A stretch of DNA of 64,000 nucleotides from Oscillospiraceae bacterium (GTDB taxonomy: Bacteria > Bacillota > Clostridia > Oscillospirales > CAG-272): assembly GCA_015063895.1 (NCBI GenBank), contig SVTG01000009.1, positions 1 to 64,000 on the forward strand, in the 5' to 3' direction. The translations under genes were made by a program, and so were the position numbers. This document shows, in pieces, positions 23,597-31,820 of this stretch; the first letter of the stretch is position 1; every line of letters starts with the position of its first letter. Below the pieces are notes generated by a model. That model did not search any database. It was not told where the DNA came from and saw only the letters and a program-made list of their open reading frames with translations.

Positions 23597-25198
23597 TTAC
23601 TGTGCGTCGTCAGCAGCGGGAGCGTCCTCAGCGGGAGCTTCAGCTACGTCAGCCTCTGCAGCGGCTGCTGCGGCGGCAGCTGCCTTCTTTTTCTTAGGCA
23701 GAATGACCACAAATACAACTACTGCGGCACCACCGCCAAGAACAACAACTGCAGCAACGATAATAATGATAATACCGTACTTCTCAAAGAAGGTTTCTTC
23801 TTCCTCTTCCTTCTTGTTTGCATTGTTGAAGCGGTTTGCGATATCTTCCTGAGACTCGAACTCGATCGGGCCCTTATCAGCCTCTTCGCGGCCTGCAGCA
23901 CCGTCGTCTACGTAACCAAGACGCTCAATGTATGCATCGATCACTGCCTGAACCTTAGCGTTATCAGCAGCACCGGAGGTCTTCAAAGAATCAGGTGCAT
24001 TCGCATGACCGGGGTTCAGCATAGCCCACTGCCATACAGGCATCGTGCCGGGCGTCGTATCAGCAGCGCTCCAGTTGATGACACCGGTCTCCATGTAGGA
24101 GCCTACCATCCCTGCAGCATAGTAATCCGTAGGCTGAGCTGCGTCCTCATCAAGGAACTTGTCATATGCGTTAGCAATGTAAGGAGCCTTATTAGCAAGC
24201 GTGAAGACTGCAGCTGCATCAGACTTAGCACCTGCATAGTCGTTGAGAATATCACTCTTGAACTCGTCGTCTTCGGCAAAGAGAGCGCCAAAGCGAGTCA
24301 AGCTGTAGATCTTAGAGTTCAGCGCACCGCTCTCAAGAGCTACGTCGAAATCAACATCCCAGTTATTCTGAGCAAGAGCATAGATGTAACTGTAATCCTT
24401 CTCGTTGTAGGTGGGCATATCGGTCAGCGAGAACATATTGTAGGCAGGGTTGCCGTTCACGATAGCATTAATGCCGTCGTCGTAAATAAAGGTATCACCC
24501 CAGCCCCATACCATGATGATCTGGTAGTTTGCATACTCAGAGGCAGGCATATCGGGGTAGAAGTTCTTCAGGAATGCGTTTCTGGGCTTGAAGTTGAAGT
24601 CAGCGGCATACTCGCTGCTCATCCAGTCGATCGTCTTCTCGTTGATGAACCAAACAATTGCGTTTTTGCCGCTCTCAAGCGTCATGTTAACACCATCATT
24701 GGTCAGGAAATTGAAGGTGGTATCGTTGGTGATACCGTTGGAAAGATCGCTGTCAGAATCGGTAAACTTACCGTACTTATCAGCCACTGCATCCTCAATG
24801 ATCTTACCGGGAAGAAGGTCAACCTTGGAGATGAACTTCTTATCGCGTGCCCAGTAGAGATAGAAGGGCGTGCCACTACCCCAAGGATCAAGCTTGGCAT
24901 AGGGGGATTCGTCTGCTGCGGGTTCAGAAAATTCCACAGCACGCAGAATGCTGATCGTGGAGAGGTCAATAGCGGTATCGCCGTTGTTATAGATCTCCAT
25001 GAAGTCAAGCGCGTGGCTATTGGTTCCGGTTGCGCCTACATACTTGAAAACGTGCGTATAGGCTGCGATCTCGGAAATGAAGAGTGAGGGGGCATCAGTC
25101 TTAGTAGAACCGTCGTACGTTGCGGCAGAGGCAGGCAGAGTTGCCAGCACGGACGCAAGCATAAGAACAGTCAGAAGAACTGCAATAATTTTACGCAT
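23597..25198 (-). CDS. Secreted, membrane-anchored protein with lamin-tail-like domain
   Basis: 533 residues. There is a signal peptide at 1-25 (cleavage likely after ASA), then a lamin-tail-like beta region (SLFISEIAAY ... ALDFMEIYNNGDTAIDLS) and a long unrecognised middle part. A C-terminal helix (GIIIIIVAAVVVLGGGAAVV, about residues 468-495) leads into KKKK and a low-complexity Ala/Glu/Asp tail. The bulk should be outside the cell, with a basic stop-transfer and an acidic tail inside. ATG 25198 has AAGGAAGG upstream. Function unknown; surface adhesion or wall binding are possibilities only. Confidence 0.72.
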   Translation of the reverse strand: MRKIIAVLLTVLMLASVLATLPASAATYDGSTKTDAPSLFISEIAAYTHVFKYVGATGTNSHALDFMEIYNNGDTAIDLSTISILRAVEFSEPAADESPYAKLDPWGSGTPFYLYWARDKKFISKVDLLPGKIIEDAVADKYGKFTDSDSDLSNGITNDTTFNFLTNDGVNMTLESGKNAIVWFINEKTIDWMSSEYAADFNFKPRNAFLKNFYPDMPASEYANYQIIMVWGWGDTFIYDDGINAIVNGNPAYNMFSLTDMPTYNEKDYSYIYALAQNNWDVDFDVALESGALNSKIYSLTRFGALFAEDDEFKSDILNDYAGAKSDAAAVFTLANKAPYIANAYDKFLDEDAAQPTDYYAAGMVGSYMETGVINWSAADTTPGTMPVWQWAMLNPGHANAPDSLKTSGAADNAKVQAVIDAYIERLGYVDDGAAGREEADKGPIEFESQEDIANRFNNANKKEEEEETFFEKYGIIIIIVAAVVVLGGGAAVVVFVVILPKKKKAAAAAAAAAEADVAEAPAEDAPAADDAQ

Positions 25199-25231
25199 GG
25201 TTAGCACCTTCCTTTTAATATTGGTACACCC

Positions 25232-25260
25232 ATTATAATACAATTTCTGCTTTTTGTCAA
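25232..25260 (-). promoter_or_regulatory. Promoter of the lamin-tail-like gene
   Basis: Minus strand: TTGACA (25260-25255), 17 bases, TATAAT (25237-25232), an exact consensus. Confidence 0.88.
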
Positions 25261-25348
25261 TAAGTTTTTTTAAAAATAGAGCAGTTTTTTTGTGCATTTT
25301 AATTAATTATAATAAATTTAAAACGCGCACACGCGCGCCGCGCGCCCG

Positions 25349-26875
25349 TTAGACCTCCGACGGCAGCATGAGATACCTCGTTTGCCCCCACACGTTAGGA
25401 TCGCACAAGGCAGAGCTTTCCAGCCCGTTTGCGTTAGCGAGCGCCTCGGGCGGTAAAGCAAATCGCCGCGAAATTTCCCAAAGCGTTTCACCCTTTGCGG
25501 GATAGTAAAATTCAAGATCGCAAGCCCCATCGTTTTGCACAGGAGAAAAGCACACCTCCTGCACAGGTGCAAAGCTGACGGAAGCACCACCGAGAATAGA
25601 AACAGCCAATTCGGGCATCAGACGCACGATCCCCTGCTCTTGCTGTACACGGCAAAGCGGCACCGAAGCAAGAACCGAGAACGCTTCTGCCTCACCCTCA
25701 AACGCAACGCAAAACGGAATTTTAGCTTCACCTACGCCCCATTCCTCTCCTGCGTGGTAAAGCAAATGACAATGTACGCTGCCCCTGATGCTCACCTGCC
25801 CTGCATCAGCATTCCTTTCGCCGATCTCAGCGTCGGCACAGACATCCACCACAATAGCGCCCGACGGCAGCCCGATCTCCGACAGCGTCGGTGTAGCGCT
25901 AAGGCTGTAATTCTGATTTTTGCAAACCGTTGGCACCCAATTTTTCTGGGGTGTCGTGCGGCACTCACTCTGCATATGGGGCAGGAATAGATCCTTTACA
26001 AAGGGCACCGTTTCGTGGCCTGCGGCCTCCGCCTGCAATACCGCACCGACCGAAAGTGAAATACGGTTGCCTTCAACCGTTGTGCGCAGCTCCTCAACCG
26101 TACCGACAGCACGCGCCATATCCTCACCGCACACGCCCTCCAGCGACAACAAGGTCGTAAAGGGTAAGGAGCGCGTCACAGCAACGGGCAAGCTTCCACC
26201 GGTCTCCTTTGCTTGCTCGCCCTCCTCGCAGCAAAGCAAGCTCACCACCACCTCGCCGCGGCAACGGATACCGTCGTGCGTTGCCGTGACCTCAGGCAAA
26301 AAAACCTCACCGCGCGCAAGGATCACCTGCGGCGCCTTGAGGTGCGTATCAAAGCTTTCCTGCAATTCAAGCGTATCGCTCACCGTAGCAAAGTGTCGGC
26401 CACACTCCACGGCATCGCCCAATACGCACACCTGCTCCTGCTCCTCGGGTGAAAGCGTAACACCCACAGGTCTGCTCCGATACTCTCCTACCTGCGCCTG
26501 CACACGGCAGCGCACCGCAAGACGGCGCGGCGCTATCACGCGACCGACCACAACGTCGGGCACCAAAAACGCACACGGCTCCGCCCCTTCCCCCTGTAGC
26601 GGCACGGAAAAGGTGTAGGTATCCTCCATATCGGTATGGTACAGCTTCCCATCCGCCCCCGCATACAGCACGTCATAGCAAACGCGTCCCGAGAACTCGG
26701 CATTTCCGCCACTGATAAAGCGCCGCGGCGGCAATACACGCGGCCACACACGAAGCAAACGGCTGATCTCGCCCAGATAATCAGGCACGGATATCTCGCT
26801 GTTTTGCTCAAAATTTACACTTTGCGTATTCATTTGTGCCTGCGTGCACCAAAACTTGTCTTCACGTTGTTCCAT
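25349..26875 (-). CDS. SPOCS (DUF3794) and LysM domain spore protein
   Basis: 508 residues. Two or three SPOCS-type beta-rich units fill residues about 30-440 (for example VPDYLGEISRLLRVWPRV and ATHDGIRCRGEVVVSLL). The C-terminal 50 residues are LysM-like (YYPAKGETLWEISRRFALPPEALANANG). This architecture belongs to spore-coat/cortex-associated proteins of Clostridia and fits the other spore genes in the window. GGAGAGGGA lies ahead of ATG 26875. The gene is isolated and ends against an alternating CG-rich tract (25322-25348). Confidence 0.85.
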   Translation of the reverse strand: MEQREDKFWCTQAQMNTQSVNFEQNSEISVPDYLGEISRLLRVWPRVLPPRRFISGGNAEFSGRVCYDVLYAGADGKLYHTDMEDTYTFSVPLQGEGAEPCAFLVPDVVVGRVIAPRRLAVRCRVQAQVGEYRSRPVGVTLSPEEQEQVCVLGDAVECGRHFATVSDTLELQESFDTHLKAPQVILARGEVFLPEVTATHDGIRCRGEVVVSLLCCEEGEQAKETGGSLPVAVTRSLPFTTLLSLEGVCGEDMARAVGTVEELRTTVEGNRISLSVGAVLQAEAAGHETVPFVKDLFLPHMQSECRTTPQKNWVPTVCKNQNYSLSATPTLSEIGLPSGAIVVDVCADAEIGERNADAGQVSIRGSVHCHLLYHAGEEWGVGEAKIPFCVAFEGEAEAFSVLASVPLCRVQQEQGIVRLMPELAVSILGGASVSFAPVQEVCFSPVQNDGACDLEFYYPAKGETLWEISRRFALPPEALANANGLESSALCDPNVWGQTRYLMLPSEV

Positions 26876-26947
26876 ATTCCCTCTCCTTTTTTGGAAGTCG
26901 TTTTATTGTATGCTTTCAAGGATCGGAATATGAACAAGCCCGCCAAA

Positions 26948-27025
26948 GCACCCCTTCGGTCAGCTTCTCTTGCCGCACCATGATAAAGCGGGGTTGTTTT
27001 GAAAACAGCAGCGGCAAGGGTTCGA
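26948..27025 (+). repeat. Repeat C, copy 1 (78 bp)
   Basis: From GCACCCCTTCGGTCAGC to GGCAAGGGTTCGA; the same 78 bp recur at 27443-27521 with one change near the start. The right end reads like a tRNA T arm and abuts element copy 2. Confidence 0.8.
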
Positions 27026-27028
27026 TCC

Positions 27029-27311
27029 GTAGCCGCACGGGAGTCGAACCCACAAGCCCTGCGGCAATAAATTTTCGCGTCTTTTGACGCGTCAAGGCTT
27101 GAAAAGTCCGCACTTGTCTGCACCTTGCCACGGCAAAATCCATCAAAAATTGATTTGCCACAGGGTGCCTTTGGCAGTCCCACAGGAATAGATTTTTTGC
27201 AAGACAAGTTGAGTTTTTTGAGAAATATGCAGATATTTAAGAAAAACTTAATGAAGTATTGCGGAAAATATATCCTGTCGGACCTTATGTGTTCGATTCC
27301 CGTGCGGCTAC
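27029..27311 (-). repeat. tRNA-end-like structured element, copy 2 (283 bp, inverted)
   Basis: Reverse-complement relative of 22177-22458, about 98% identical. The ends are again GTAGCCGCACGGGA and TCCCGTGCGGCTAC. Flanks differ from copy 1 and no clear target duplication is visible. The high identity with different neighbours points to recent movement or gene conversion. Confidence 0.85.
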
Positions 27312-27360
27312 CCACACCATACGAAAAGGGCCCCCATTCGGGAGCCTGCCGCGATGACAG
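27312..27360 (-). repeat. Truncated duplicate of the tRNA-Leu 3' end and terminator
   Basis: ACCATACGAAAAGGGCCCCC, then GGGAGCC, then a shortened GATGACAGGGGTCG matches 27534-27593 apart from a deletion that removes one terminator arm and the acceptor CCA. It repeats the tail of the tRNA-Leu gene about 220 bp away in the same orientation. The interval 27361-27442 has two copies of GTTGTCCTCGGCTTTGCCGA (second copy lacks one T). Confidence 0.7.
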
Positions 27361-27442
27361 GGGTCGTTGTCCTCGGCTTTGCCGAGCACATCAACACACC
27401 GTTACACGGAGGTTGCGTTGTCCTCGGCTTGCCGAGCACTGA

Positions 27443-27521
27443 AGCAGCCCTTCGGTCAGCTTCTCTTGCCGCACCATGATAAAGCGGGGTTGTTTTGAAA
27501 ACAGCAGCGGCAAGGGTTCGA
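27443..27521 (+). repeat. Repeat C, copy 2
   Basis: Second copy of the 78-bp unit at 26948-27025; here the right end runs into GGCCGTACCCACACC and the tRNA-Leu terminator. Confidence 0.8.
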
Positions 27522-27533
27522 GGCCGTACCCAC

Positions 27534-27573
27534 ACCATACGAAAAGGGCCCCCGTTCGGGAGCCCTTTTCGTA
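27534..27573 (-). terminator. Terminator of tRNA-Leu
   Basis: ATACGAAAAGGGC and GCCCTTTTCGTAT form a long stem with inner CCCCG/CGGGA, directly after the encoded CCA of the minus-strand tRNA. Confidence 0.8.
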
Positions 27574-27658
27574 TGGTGCGGGTGACAGGGGTCGAACCTG
27601 CACGCCTCACGGCGTAAGATCCTAAATCTTATGCGTATGCCAATTTCGCCACACCCGC
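27574..27658 (-). tRNA. tRNA-Leu (anticodon TAG)
   Basis: Read on the minus strand: acceptor GCGGGTG with CACCCGC, D arm TGGCGAAATTGGC, anticodon loop TTTAGGA between TAAGA and TCTTA, a long variable arm (CGCCGTGAGGCG), T arm CAGGTTCGACCCCTG, discriminator A, CCA. The long variable arm and TAG anticodon give leucine. Confidence 0.95.
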
Positions 27659-27789
27659 GAATTTCTTGAGCGGTGTGTGGCGAAATGGGTTCGCACACAC
27701 CCGCAAATGTTATGAGTGGTGTGTGGCGAAATGGATTCGCACACACCCGCGAATTTTTGAGCGGTGTGCTGCAAAATTTATTCACACAC
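27652..27789. repeat. Three 46-bp tandem repeats derived from the tRNA-Leu 5' end
   Basis: Units start at 27652, 27698 and 27744 with CACCCGC. Each contains a GTGTGGCGAAATGG block that is an inverted copy of the 5' end of tRNA-Leu, and each can fold as CCGC-loop-GCGG. The third is the most diverged. They lie immediately upstream of the tRNA on its own strand. Confidence 0.75.
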
Positions 27790-27865
27790 GGCTTCTCGCG
27801 GGAGTTATCATAGCACAAATACAAAAATTTGTCAAGACTTCTTACACAAAAGCAACGAATACCCT

Positions 27866-27894
27866 TTGACAAAACTGTATTCGAGTGCTATAAT
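27866..27894 (+). promoter_or_regulatory. Promoter of the cytidylate-kinase-like gene
   Basis: TTGACA (27866-27871), 17 bases, TATAAT (27889-27894), exact consensus. Confidence 0.88.
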
Positions 27895-27942
27895 AAACGT
27901 AACAACACACGCGCCCCAAGGGGAACGCACAAGGAGGCACTT

Positions 27943-28566
27943 ATGACAAACTTCACCGTAACGATCTCGCGCGGCTTCGGCAGTGGCGGACGCACCATCG
28001 GCAAAATGCTGGCGGAGCGACTCGGCATCCATTTTTACGACCGCGAAATTATGGAGCTCGCCTCCGAGAAAAGCGGCATCAGCCTTGATCTGTTTGACAA
28101 GGCCGACGAAGCGGGAAAAGTCGCGTTCTTCAAGCGCTATGACCGCTCTTACGGCAAGCAGATCATTCCGCCCGATCGCGGCGAATTTACCTCTGATGAC
28201 AACCTTTTCAACTTCCAAGCAAAGGTTATCAAGGAGGTAGCCGATCGGGAGGACTGCGTGATCGTAGGGCGTTGTGCCGACCACGTACTGGCAGACAAGA
28301 AAAACGTGCTTCGTATTTTCATTTACTCCTCAATGGATTTTTGCATTGACAAGGTCGTTGAGCTTTACGGTCTTTCCCGCAAGGAAGCCGAGCGTAAGAT
28401 CGAGAAGATCGACCGCGCACGCAGCACCTATTACCGCTACTACACAGGCAGCGATTGGGATAATGCACGCAATTACGATCTGTGCCTGAACACCGAGGAG
28501 CTGGGCTTTGAGCGCTGCGTTGATATCATCGAATATTACGTAAATCTTCTCTATCGCAATAAATAA
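27943..28566 (+). CDS. Cytidylate kinase-like family protein
   Basis: 207 residues with an N-terminal P-loop-like motif SRGFGSGGRTIGKMLAERLG and the HFYDRE strand of the Cytidylate_kin2 group. A CVIVGRCADHVL segment near residue 105 and an Arg-rich lid (RKEAERKIEKIDRARSTYYRYYTG) follow. These proteins are abundant in Clostridia, but their true substrate is unproven and they are distinct from the canonical Cmk. AAGGAGG precedes ATG 27943. Monocistronic, with its own promoter and terminator. Confidence 0.85.
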   Translation: MTNFTVTISRGFGSGGRTIGKMLAERLGIHFYDREIMELASEKSGISLDLFDKADEAGKVAFFKRYDRSYGKQIIPPDRGEFTSDDNLFNFQAKVIKEVADREDCVIVGRCADHVLADKKNVLRIFIYSSMDFCIDKVVELYGLSRKEAERKIEKIDRARSTYYRYYTGSDWDNARNYDLCLNTEELGFERCVDIIEYYVNLLYRNK

Positions 28567-28570
28567 TTCT

Positions 28571-28608
28571 GAAGGTGCGCCGCTGATTTTCAGCGGCGCG
28601 CCTTTTTT
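28571..28608. terminator. Terminator after the kinase gene
   Basis: GGTGCGCCGCTGA and TCAGCGGCGCGCC form a stem followed by TTTTTT. Confidence 0.85.
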
Positions 28609-29176
28609 ACAGTGGGCTCGGCAGCACGCGCCCCGCCAGCAGATCGGCGTAACAATCGGGCACGCTTACGGGCACACGCACGCCGACAATATGCAAATAG
28701 CGCGCTGTGGCATAATTATAGTCGCGAAGTGGCCTATCAAAGGTATCAATCGAGTGCGCCGCCACCAGCGGCTCACCGTCCGCAAACCCCGTAACCAAGA
28801 GCGTATGATAATAATCGCCCGCGGTATTTGCCAGCTGGATCACATCCCCCGTCATCAGCTCACCCTGCGACACTGCACGCCCGAACGGGCCTGTGTTGCC
28901 CCCTGCCTCCACAAAGCGCGGTGCCTCAGTCATATACTCCCAAAAAAATTCCACACTCGTCCACGAGGGCGCGCGATCCTCAGCGCTGCGATAATACCAC
29001 CCGAAATCGGGTGTGCCGTTCATCACACAGCTGCCCGCCAGCAATGCCTGCGACACAAAATTGGTGCAGTCACCGCCGACGCCCGTGAAATTATAAAAAA
29101 GCGGATTGCGTGAAAAGGCATAGCGACGTGCATAAGCAACAGCGCGGGTGCGGTCATAAGCTTTGTATGCGATCAT
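28607..29176 (-). CDS. Amidase-domain (Amidase_6) protein
   Basis: 189 residues. The cysteine motif GGDCTNFVSQALLAG (Cys37) and a later GDVIQL...YYHTLLVTG histidine match the NlpC/P60-like Amidase_6 domain, ending in AAHSIDTFDRPL. There is no signal peptide, which is usual for the stand-alone clostridial form, often linked to spores. It probably cleaves a peptide or amide bond. Ribosome site GAGGTGA before ATG 29176. Confidence 0.85.
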   Translation of the reverse strand: MIAYKAYDRTRAVAYARRYAFSRNPLFYNFTGVGGDCTNFVSQALLAGSCVMNGTPDFGWYYRSAEDRAPSWTSVEFFWEYMTEAPRFVEAGGNTGPFGRAVSQGELMTGDVIQLANTAGDYYHTLLVTGFADGEPLVAAHSIDTFDRPLRDYNYATARYLHIVGVRVPVSVPDCYADLLAGRVLPSPL

Positions 29177-29204
29177 ATCATCACCTCGCTTTCAGTATAT
29201 AGCA

Positions 29205-29239
29205 AAAAAGGCATTGGCGCCACGCGCCAATGCCTTTTT
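29205..29239 (-). terminator. Terminator after the CvpA-like membrane gene
   Basis: AAAAGGCATTGGCGC and GCGCCAATGCCTTTT pair around CAC, 7 bp past the minus-strand stop. Confidence 0.88.
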
Positions 29240-29245
29240 ATCTGC

Positions 29246-30751
29246 TTATTGAGCAGCACCAACACTTTCCATCAAATGGGCAATGTCAACGTCGTGGAAG
29301 CGCTCGGCCAGCTTTTCCATCACGTCCTCCACCGTCAGGCTTTGCAGCTCCTCGGGCGTGAAGTGATCAGCCACGGCCTCGGCTACCAGCTGTGTACTTG
29401 CCTCGCTGACATCAATATCATGCGCTTCAAACACCACGGCCAGATCCTCGGTAAGTGCCTCAGTATCAAGCGTTCCCTCTGGTGTGACCTCCACGTTTTT
29501 CAGCGCCTCACTCATTTCCTCCAGCAGCTCACCGTGAGAGGTAAGCATATCCTCGGGCAAGCCGACGGCTTTGAGGACCGCGCGCATACCGACGTCAAGC
29601 AGCGCCGCACCTACGGGCTCCATGCGGGGATGTGTTTCAAGCAATTCCTGTACGTCACCCAAAAAATCGGTATCTGTGATCAGTGCCGCCATCTGCTCCT
29701 CACTCTCGGCATTTTTCAGGCCTGCAAACAGCTCGTGTCTGACTATAATGGCAAACACGTCGGCAAAAAAGTCAAGATCCTCGTCAATATTATCCGGTGT
29801 AGAGGTGGAAAATACCACCAAAAATGCATCAAACAGCAATGCACCGCTCTCCCCGATCTCTGGTGCCGCCATGCCAAGGAAGGTCTGGTCTGCCAACCAA
29901 TGGTTAGAGGCTGTATTCAGCACGCCCGAGCAAAGCACAGACAGCATCTGCGATTTGCCCACGTCCTGTGCAATGGCATCAACGGCAGCGCATTCGGCAT
30001 TACCGTACGCCTCCACGGATTTTCCGCCAAGCGTCTGAACCTGGATCACGATATCACCAAGCACGTCGATCTCTTCGCGCAGCAGGATCTTTTCCTCCTG
30101 CCATTTTCCACCCGTAAGACCGTCAAAAAGCTTATCACCGATCAGTGAATATACACCCGACAGCACGGGAGTCTCATTCACAGGGGCAATAAAATCGTTA
30201 TGATAGGTCTGCACAGTCTGAGATAGCTCTGTGGTCGTTTCGGCCTCACCGGATTTAACAGCAAAGTCAGCAAACAGATCGGTATATCCGAACACGGGCG
30301 TTACAAACACAAGAATACCCACGAGCGCAATGACAAGGCCGAGCGGCACACCGAGAAAATGGCTGGCCGCACTATCGCGGTGCCAGGGGCGGGTCACGCC
30401 GCACAAAATCCAATAAATAAAGATCAGCACGCCCTTAAGGACAATGTAAAGCAACAAAAAGAGCACAGGCGCCACCAGCATTTTCACGATCGTCGAGATC
30501 GCATCACCGGCCGCGATCTCACCGCTGAACAGCGGTGCAAAATTGGGATCGCCGCCAAGCGTTGCTTCCATCCACAGCACGATCTCGCGCCCCATTGAGC
30601 CTGCGATCGCACGTGCCATGAAGAAGGAGGCCACCGCTGCCACCAGGACCGTGATCAAGCGCAGCAGACTTTTGCGAAAACCGCGCGTGAAGGAAATAAA
30701 AATGTTGAATATCAAAATAAAGGCCGCAATACCAAGGCAAATCAGTTCCAT
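29246..30751 (-). CDS. Hypothetical membrane protein, CvpA-like N-terminus
   Basis: 501 residues. Four hydrophobic helices fill the first about 170 residues (starting ICLGIAAFILIFNIFISFTRGF, then a second after RKSLLR), an arrangement reminiscent of CvpA-type proteins. The remaining about 330 residues are acidic, mostly helical and soluble, with many short DVxEL-type helices. The family is not recognised with certainty. It is monocistronic. Function unknown; an envelope role is inferred only from topology. Confidence 0.6.
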   Translation of the reverse strand: MELICLGIAAFILIFNIFISFTRGFRKSLLRLITVLVAAVASFFMARAIAGSMGREIVLWMEATLGGDPNFAPLFSGEIAAGDAISTIVKMLVAPVLFLLLYIVLKGVLIFIYWILCGVTRPWHRDSAASHFLGVPLGLVIALVGILVFVTPVFGYTDLFADFAVKSGEAETTTELSQTVQTYHNDFIAPVNETPVLSGVYSLIGDKLFDGLTGGKWQEEKILLREEIDVLGDIVIQVQTLGGKSVEAYGNAECAAVDAIAQDVGKSQMLSVLCSGVLNTASNHWLADQTFLGMAAPEIGESGALLFDAFLVVFSTSTPDNIDEDLDFFADVFAIIVRHELFAGLKNAESEEQMAALITDTDFLGDVQELLETHPRMEPVGAALLDVGMRAVLKAVGLPEDMLTSHGELLEEMSEALKNVEVTPEGTLDTEALTEDLAVVFEAHDIDVSEASTQLVAEAVADHFTPEELQSLTVEDVMEKLAERFHDVDIAHLMESVGAAQ

Positions 30752-30887
30752 ACCGTACCTCCAAATAAGTGATCACACCGTAAGCTTTATATGTATTGCC
30801 ATTATACTCCTTTTTTGGCACTTTGTCAAGAAGTGCACAGGAACCGCGTTTTCACGTGCGGCATACCCTGAAAAGGAGGTGATGACC

Positions 30888-31781
30888 ATGCATATTTTAG
30901 TCCTATACGGCGGCAGCAGTCCCGAGCGTGCCGTTTCGGTCCGCTCAGCCCAAGCGGTGCTGGGTGCACTTGCCGAAACCAAGCACCAAACGGCCGCGAT
31001 CGACTATCGCGGCGGCGCGCTTGACACAACATTACTTAACGCAGCGCAAAAAGCCGACGCCATATTTCTCTGCTTACACGGCGGCGAAGAGGAGGGTGGA
31101 GTGCTGCAAGCACGCTTTGAGCAAGCGGGAATTTATCACTACACAGGTTCAGCACCCACAGCGGCGGCGCTGGCACTTGACAAAGCGCGTGCTAAGCATT
31201 GCGTAGTAAATGCAGGTGTACCCATTGCCGCAAGCAAGGTCTGGCTGCCAAATGAACCTGCACCCGATTTTACCCTTCCCGCCGTACTGAAGCCGCTTTG
31301 CGGCGGCTCCAGCGTAGGTGTCAAAATAATGGAAAGCGAGCACGCGCTTGCCGCATGTCGGATCGAAGCCCCGATGCTCCTTGAGGAATATCTTGGCGGA
31401 CGTGAATACAGCGTGGGCGTCATCGATCACAAAACACTGCCTGCCGTTGAGCTCAGACCAAAAGGTGGCTTTTACGATTATGCACACAAATACACCCCCG
31501 GCGCCACCGACGAGCTTTGCCCCGCGCCGCTCTCAGACGAAAAGTCAAGCCAACTTGCCGACCTGGCACTCACAGCCTTTTCGGCTCTTGGTCTGCGTGA
31601 CGTAGCGCGCATTGATTTCAAGGAAAACGAAGAGGGTACTCCATGCTTTTTAGAAGCTAACACCCTCCCCGGTCTTACCGAAACCAGTCTGCTGCCCTTA
31701 GCAGCCGGCGTCGCGGGTATAGAGTTCAAGATGCTGTGCGAAGCCGTATGTCTGCTTGCCGCCGCACGAAAAAAGCTATAA
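30888..31781 (+). CDS. ddl: D-alanine--D-alanine ligase
   Basis: 297 residues, the short DdlB-like form. Family signatures: HGGEEEGGVLQARFEQAGIYHYTGS near residue 66, LKPLCGGSSVGV, LLEEYLGGREYSVGV, ARIDFKENEEG and the ATP/Mg site FLEANTLPGLTETSLLP. It makes D-Ala-D-Ala for peptidoglycan. ATG 30888 is preferred because AAAAGGAGG lies 8 bases upstream; ATG 30882 is too close. No mur genes adjoin. Confidence 0.93.
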   Translation: MHILVLYGGSSPERAVSVRSAQAVLGALAETKHQTAAIDYRGGALDTTLLNAAQKADAIFLCLHGGEEEGGVLQARFEQAGIYHYTGSAPTAAALALDKARAKHCVVNAGVPIAASKVWLPNEPAPDFTLPAVLKPLCGGSSVGVKIMESEHALAACRIEAPMLLEEYLGGREYSVGVIDHKTLPAVELRPKGGFYDYAHKYTPGATDELCPAPLSDEKSSQLADLALTAFSALGLRDVARIDFKENEEGTPCFLEANTLPGLTETSLLPLAAGVAGIEFKMLCEAVCLLAAARKKL

Positions 31782-31820
31782 AAACAGCCCTTGGCAAGAA
31801 AATGCCAAGGGCTGTTTTCA
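31780..31820. terminator. Bidirectional terminator between ddl and proA
   Basis: AAAACAGCCCTTGGCA and TGCCAAGGGCTGTTTT pair around AGAAAA. Confidence 0.9.

Noticed and set aside
24005..25087. 360-codon plus-strand ORF
   Set aside because: Shadow of the lamin-tail-like gene on the other strand.
27652..27789. Possible CRISPR array
   Set aside because: Three direct 46-bp units have no unique spacers between them and derive from the adjacent tRNA.
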